From: Clostridiales bacterium | Lineage (GTDB): Bacteria; Bacillota; Clostridia; Christensenellales; UBA1242 | Direction: 5' to 3' | DNA: 39,583 nt | Assembly: GCA_015069395.1 (NCBI GenBank) | Contig: SVIR01000009.1 | Coordinates: 1-39,583 of the forward strand | Part shown: positions 37,901 to 39,583 of the stretch, piece after piece | How positions within the stretch are numbered: position 1 is the stretch's first letter | How the letters are laid out: every line of letters starts with the position of its first letter | Program-made: the position numbers and the translations under genes | Notes under the pieces: generated by a model | Seen by the model: only the letters and a program-made list of their open reading frames with translations | The model's database searches: none | Told to the model about the DNA's origin: nothing

Positions 37901-39583
37901 TTTTCCTCTAACTACGACAGTTGTAGACGAATTTTGCATAATGTTCAATGTTTGTTCAGTATTGTCATAATCCCAATAGTGAATATCTAATACAGGCATC
38001 AAAACAATTTCAGGATACAAAGTATCTTGATGTTTCCAAAAATCTACAGTCCAACCAATATTTAAGAAATAATCACACAACTTTGAATAGGCCGCTGGCA
38101 TTGTTGACATCGTCTCTTTTCCAATGTGGTCAGCATCAATCAAAAATTGTTCTACTTTAACTTTGTCATATGCAAAACCAAAGTAATCAAGACTTGTCGT
38201 TTGATTTCTTAAAACCAAATTTTTATAGCCACCAACGGTGATAGAACCCAAAGCAGAAACGTTTGTTACGTCATTGTTAAAGAGGTTGAAATATCCGTTG
38301 TCGCTATCTAAGATAAAGAAATTTGCTTCAAGGGTCGCTCCTGCAACTCCTTCGTCAGAATAAAGAGTACCAACCAAAACGGCATTATTTCCATTTCCAT
38401 TAAGAGCACTTCCGTTGATAGCATAATGATTTACTGCCATAACATTTTTAGCGGCAAAAACGGTTTCTGTATCCAACGCTCCAATAAGACCAGCACTAAA
38501 ACCAGTTGTATTGTTTTCATTCACAATTGAAACATCGCCAGACGCATAAACATCATTAAAATAAACGTCTACTTTTGGGGTGTCTCTAAGACTTATCATT
38601 TCATATTCTAAACCACTTTCTTTTACAAGCCCAACAACACCACCTGCCGCAACAGTGCTTTCAGAATAAGATACAACATTGAGTTTGTTATATCCAACAT
38701 AGATATAACCACCTCCCATAAATCCAATCAATCCACCTATATACTTAACATCATTTTCCTTTCTTCCCCCTTCTTGATCTGGGTAAGAGAATATTGTTGT
38801 TTGTCCTGGTTTTTCAGAGTTCTGACCTCTATAATAAGCATTTGCAGTTTCTTCTATAGCAGTTTGAATTGTTTCACTATATTCTGCAGATACAGCAAAA
38901 AGTCCACCATAGTTTTCTCCAACCAATCCTCCAGCGAAAAGGTTTGTAGAAATAATATAAGATTCTCTAGTTCCTTCTTCTCCAGACGCATCAAGTTGAA
39001 TTTTTCCATCATAAACAGATGTTGATTTTCCTACATATCCAAACAAGCCCCCAACAATTTCACCCCTAATGTCTACTGAATCGTTTACATATACAGTAAC
39101 AACATCATAGTCGCTCATTTCAAGAGCAGAAGAAAATTTTGTAAAGTCATCTTCTCTTGATGTGTTGTAAATATCTACATATCCAGCGATACCACCAGCA
39201 TATGAAATTCTTTCAACTTTGCTCTTCAATTGGATATTGTTTGAAACATAATCTCTCAAAACATCTCCTACATTATCCTTATTCGCATCGATATCTTTTG
39301 TTTTTCCATAATTGTAAGAAGAATAGATATTGATATCATTTACTTTGATGTCATGCAATCTACTTTCTCCAAGAATCATTCCGACAACACCACCAACTAC
39401 ATTTATTCCATGAATAGAGGTTGATGCAAAAGCAGTATCGTCGGCCACAGAAACAGGAGTAAGAGTTATAGATAAAATTTTAGAATCAATCGCTGTTCCT
39501 GCCAATGTTCCAACTATATTTGCTTGGTCATTATGCACAGAATCAACAATAAGGTCAAGATTCATAACTACAGCTTGGTCAAG
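28991..39583 (-). CDS. Giant GLUG-repeat surface protein (partial, N-terminus outside window)
   Basis: At least 3530 residues; the frame is open to the right edge (LDQAVV precedes the first in-window Met at 39565). Roughly the first 2150 visible residues contain about 27 GLUG-like turns (VGGVVG, AGGIAG, IGGLFG, VGGLIG) of a probable beta-helix, with module-like breaks ending in segments such as GWTVDFWKHQDTLYPEI (near residue 515) and a new entry at NIGKFQQMIS (near 1724). Residues about 2200-3100 are strand-rich, Ig-like, with a Cys cluster CSYCSQEDC near 2875. A last helical-ladder segment precedes a glycine-rich stretch (about 3290-3400) and an aromatic C-terminal domain. No sortase motif or C-terminal anchor is seen. 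Any signal peptide lies outside the window. It resembles the giant lipoprotein at 2882-13081, and adhesin-like function is inference. Confidence 0.85.
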   Translation of the reverse strand, partial: LDQAVVMNLDLIVDSVHNDQANIVGTLAGTAIDSKILSITLTPVSVADDTAFASTSIHGINVVGGVVGMILGESRLHDIKVNDINIYSSYNYGKTKDIDANKDNVGDVLRDYVSNNIQLKSKVERISYAGGIAGYVDIYNTSREDDFTKFSSALEMSDYDVVTVYVNDSVDIRGEIVGGLFGYVGKSTSVYDGKIQLDASGEEGTRESYIISTNLFAGGLVGENYGGLFAVSAEYSETIQTAIEETANAYYRGQNSEKPGQTTIFSYPDQEGGRKENDVKYIGGLIGFMGGGYIYVGYNKLNVVSYSESTVAAGGVVGLVKESGLEYEMISLRDTPKVDVYFNDVYASGDVSIVNENNTTGFSAGLIGALDTETVFAAKNVMAVNHYAINGSALNGNGNNAVLVGTLYSDEGVAGATLEANFFILDSDNGYFNLFNNDVTNVSALGSITVGGYKNLVLRNQTTSLDYFGFAYDKVKVEQFLIDADHIGKETMSTMPAAYSKLCDYFLNIGWTVDFWKHQDTLYPEIVLMPVLDIHYWDYDNTEQTLNIMQNSSTTVVVRGKTTDNDGNETYRDIDLTGTLSTEIQSLLPIEGFTGRLISYYAFMKSDVEGVVDIVTRKDGEIVGGQRGDYVGIIMSQPLFKSLDSADIESLNIYVYNDDEGGGEFDFSFVEETANDSLFREVKMVVNSDTYVGSKIVSLSTGIKVQAAGLFTSYASGTSFADNEVVLRNDVLITVKQVIGSESGAAEENIYLGLLAGFVEQTSGVTPVVLEGLKVGAIDGEGEEISGLKYIRFEFVNKDASIGLYTGKATKASGGQKASLSVVCSVLDEVVMEVKTTGGSSLSANIGGFVGELSAADKVSLESAEESIAQGLRIYLLSDFNNLNAGLLFGTVSGSYLNIEGAEGDAQSIKGGVYQANTMATTVSSIVANIGGFAGRVENSVDINSFGLDFSMGQILYSEAANGTRTYAELETVDTTENKYLYELNSFVAGSKGSSIGGLFGILNGDIVVAGKVYLAGTIDVMIEITENEDNLYETSIGGIVGNLVSSFESNAQIENSLNICVAQGGVAGKDLTVNVGGLIGKAQKVEGKEEYKILINAEFENRFVNVSGNVLSNVSNLNFGGAIGFVERVDYDTVIDGGNKSIQIANVIYGGAVKAYGLNLDPKPYITVGGIVGRYALRTAGDANFVVGSEYEGSYTIENCYSYGDVFVLQDQSFQTQLLSGYSFGGIVGAGSKISVENSSSLMTSFNRYLTSDLAQYNVGAIVGENSSAVYYDENLYSSGVNMAYQIETGNTDCKYGASGIYEGYTTAISKDQIEENNFEILTEFRNLFTTAFDQGHKLNPYLLSNSNIDTKLDEASMSTTHNISWVSVDNAISSEEVLADELKNIYIVGNGQVFKRTHTETVDITSATALGGIVNTIGSNTTSQAEIGGVSGLVLDIDANVDINTNNLSLGFYGGVAGRAYNESYIYGVGVKGKISIGGANQQLRLAGIVGYSSGGIINETYSDADLYYRGAEQGKFSVISNYDGAKYSVAKSTYASGLLESYVANIDVSAFAYTTSSATNSPNKLCDVYSITQTTLNDVLNDSGVELAVSFLKGKFSSFGQVLNGSASAITTGFDYVDIDDMSLEYNDSANIKTVNSISLDGSVDETFSKWYFNPFVNYGYASHGFGYLKNVTSYRRTEIDGSQNPETGLSEYDYTPVLYTEVLEKYDTIGESAGDYWFLGVPNIGKFQQMISTSDSDNYDKNYRFVLRYSFDLSKVTGFSYKTDIGNTGLNFILDGNNNTLSNIENRLFENVVGNIENLRLSTKGALNVSAVLAQGMQGQLKNITLQGSLDVSGKQLVGGLVADMKGDVVAVDNMADIKVAAGGLEGTVGGIVGTLSGSNGTINYSTNSGLINVSGTNKMTVGGLIGKITQKNTVSYNYNANSVLAGYNGAAANSYYAGGIVGKIDSGAGGTVVSRCYNVGFVGAGSYQSENQAYAAGIAASGDVDYVSCINEGPVEALSKMSDISATISDARHVSGTKDSGATYYIRVEPLKYAFDLKYTDTPRRVYAYGICAEGGDIDGCYSTTNNIKNDGWIKPDNQTTQLVFERQSVLANNEGNLSSIQAKFKVSDGYWISGYDSYGFPTRIFMQDNMTRRYSDLNFFNELAKLENESWSVAFQGSGWIGYAGILDRNGTKTSITGLNALHYNTGSYDDWYYNLMSLDYINSTLDYNLIDQAYRLSASSSYFSYGYFKGYEEYLKEENGKLGQNTASQFTYGSVQDYLERIDTAKETKTTDLETITVNGKGVAVVKNGGNIVSVMTPYRYKLSTSIIVNDENVDMSQINEKNITISSTDMAFSTIDSFSILGRRVNVEATLYFGTEKANSIQANVQLDYDVELESIYLQKNNVKIDSGKVAISLEQLAGLNSTYTLNKAELSNTAGTYTDITAVSVLDKSSTPYRLIYSGDTTQNYSDRTLKLTFNTYYNQETNAELEVDIETQSETTIIPENSTATTNVNLKGFASTTKSISFDSLIYAKSLNLKTILSGQYDTISQIVLGSYTLTKEADGSWSVSGSNSDYAVAIDTNGILTITKANGAILSATTVDKDYSAELQGYINSWQPVEGYDLSTYTFENIWANKYNLSNLGISSSKIALGNGNFNLVYQSGGWTVTDSYANYDFIIDNGHLVVSSATGSWAGFNASDFTNLTTYYNITDIKQSVTVGTMAFNKLVSNTGLGTGLKVWYQQGVNIPNFEIQDISGTKYVVYVGSDFDSESTRIATQYYGTDFYSVNVGVGATDPFKLAAINGGGSQVEISDGTNTFSVYMIPSNEGVVLPDWVSVGNSIKISREYVTFTRADADLYVPSSSISFYNYDEDGDKIATFNAAKMTSQASGCSYCSQEDCSILTTTKVVNNLKESQVSVYGCGVIEVTYFETDEVEINGTDIEAVVGGTMFVFKTGEFGYRGYKKYSLSIDNDLSDGVDSSTTTDLGTFSGMGYMYSYDGIDIDYIVNDFVSAVQDADGNITSEAYVSFGYIRDKDADLKIEGIYKENVDTIEDRSLTLIQGMAESFSISQPSGYVANTFEKNVNDAGWETATFGTFYAPADYSSEEYAFRYSGQVGSSANAIKEDSSEAVNIDYILFADDISLGLKNFAGISNDKDFVGNNYSLRYWESILFNKNLKTIKDLTIVSSSIDNSSLFINTNDGVLKNLKIAGGIRNIWAGSTTTRHTIMTANNKDVINLTSNVFLYGADSEFNNLNVNATLSNNAIFASAGVFNDILIAGDGYTQEQKYSNSGKDGGDGTNGGSIDTASGKYLIAIAGLGGRGSNGSDGKNGEFNGSYATGGQGGGTAGTNGTNGNVAGTEVTFASKGRSDYKTLYSGNGGLGGLGRIANGFYYTSGASGNAGGGDGSNGSRYNLKVSTASGKGTAYFGTSSISAASSSDSYFGVQASAWGALGRWKENIDNAWTAMPASQHSSVSSDFDGSTYGKALENATSKMYLKIQAYSWSVAIGGLVNVGGYWTGGAHKLSWTSGEAINSTGRPGYVYETYVA
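29420..29790 (-). other. Glycine-rich segment of the second giant protein
   Basis: The encoded stretch runs through GKDGGDGTNGG, GLGGRGSNGSDGKNG, GGQGGGTAGTNGTNG and TSGASGNAGGGDGSNGS. Triplets beginning with Gly recur but do not hold phase as in collagen. Such stretches can form polyglycine-II type bundles in fibre proteins; that is inference. Confidence 0.6.

Noticed and set aside
1..39583. CRISPR arrays, tRNA or rRNA genes, insertion sequences
   Set aside because: No regularly spaced direct repeats, no cloverleaf or rRNA signature, and no transposase-like protein were seen on either strand.

Overview
The window looks like chromosome from a low-GC, probably anaerobic Bacillota (Firmicutes) lineage, most likely uncultured and gut- or host-associated. 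The evidence is AT-rich DNA, TTGACA/TATAAT promoters often with a TGn extension, AGGAG ribosome sites, lipoboxes, a WalJ-HtrA gene pair, a DUF1858 redox-disulfide protein, and standard use of TGA as stop. The genus cannot be named from sequence alone.

Layout. (1) 1-2611: 5' two thirds of rpoB on the minus strand, with its own strong promoter and a leader containing an attenuator-like hairpin. (2) 2882-15785: a two-gene minus-strand unit, a PrgI/VirB4-like conjugation-type ATPase followed 10 bp later by a 3399-aa lipoprotein built of Ig-like and GLUG-type repeats. (3) 15970-18824: PRC-barrel protein, DUF1858 protein (plus strand), GTPase HflX and a small PepSY-like lipoprotein. (4) 18920-20584: class II fructose-bisphosphate aldolase and a RadC protein on the plus strand. 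(5) 20611-27711: walJ-htrA, then a small winged-helix-like membrane protein with uvrB-uvrA, all minus strand. (6) 27801-28178: a divergent paralogue of the small membrane protein. (7) 28214-39583: a second RadC paralogue downstream of a second giant GLUG protein (3530 residues visible, start outside the window). The two giant genes occupy about half of the window.

How the parts relate. Housekeeping genes (transcription, UvrAB repair, glycolysis, HflX, WalJ/HtrA envelope homeostasis) are interleaved with an investment in giant repetitive surface proteins. The most novel-looking arrangement is the stand-alone VirB4-like motor directly coupled to a giant lipoprotein with no relaxase, coupling protein or other conjugation gene in view; this suggests a dedicated export or cell-surface machine and is inference. 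Other points of interest are RpoB substitutions in the rifamycin pocket, two promoters placed so that hflX and walJ transcripts should be leaderless, and two pairs of local paralogues (RadC and the winged-helix membrane proteins). No RNA genes, CRISPR arrays, insertion sequences or integrases were seen.
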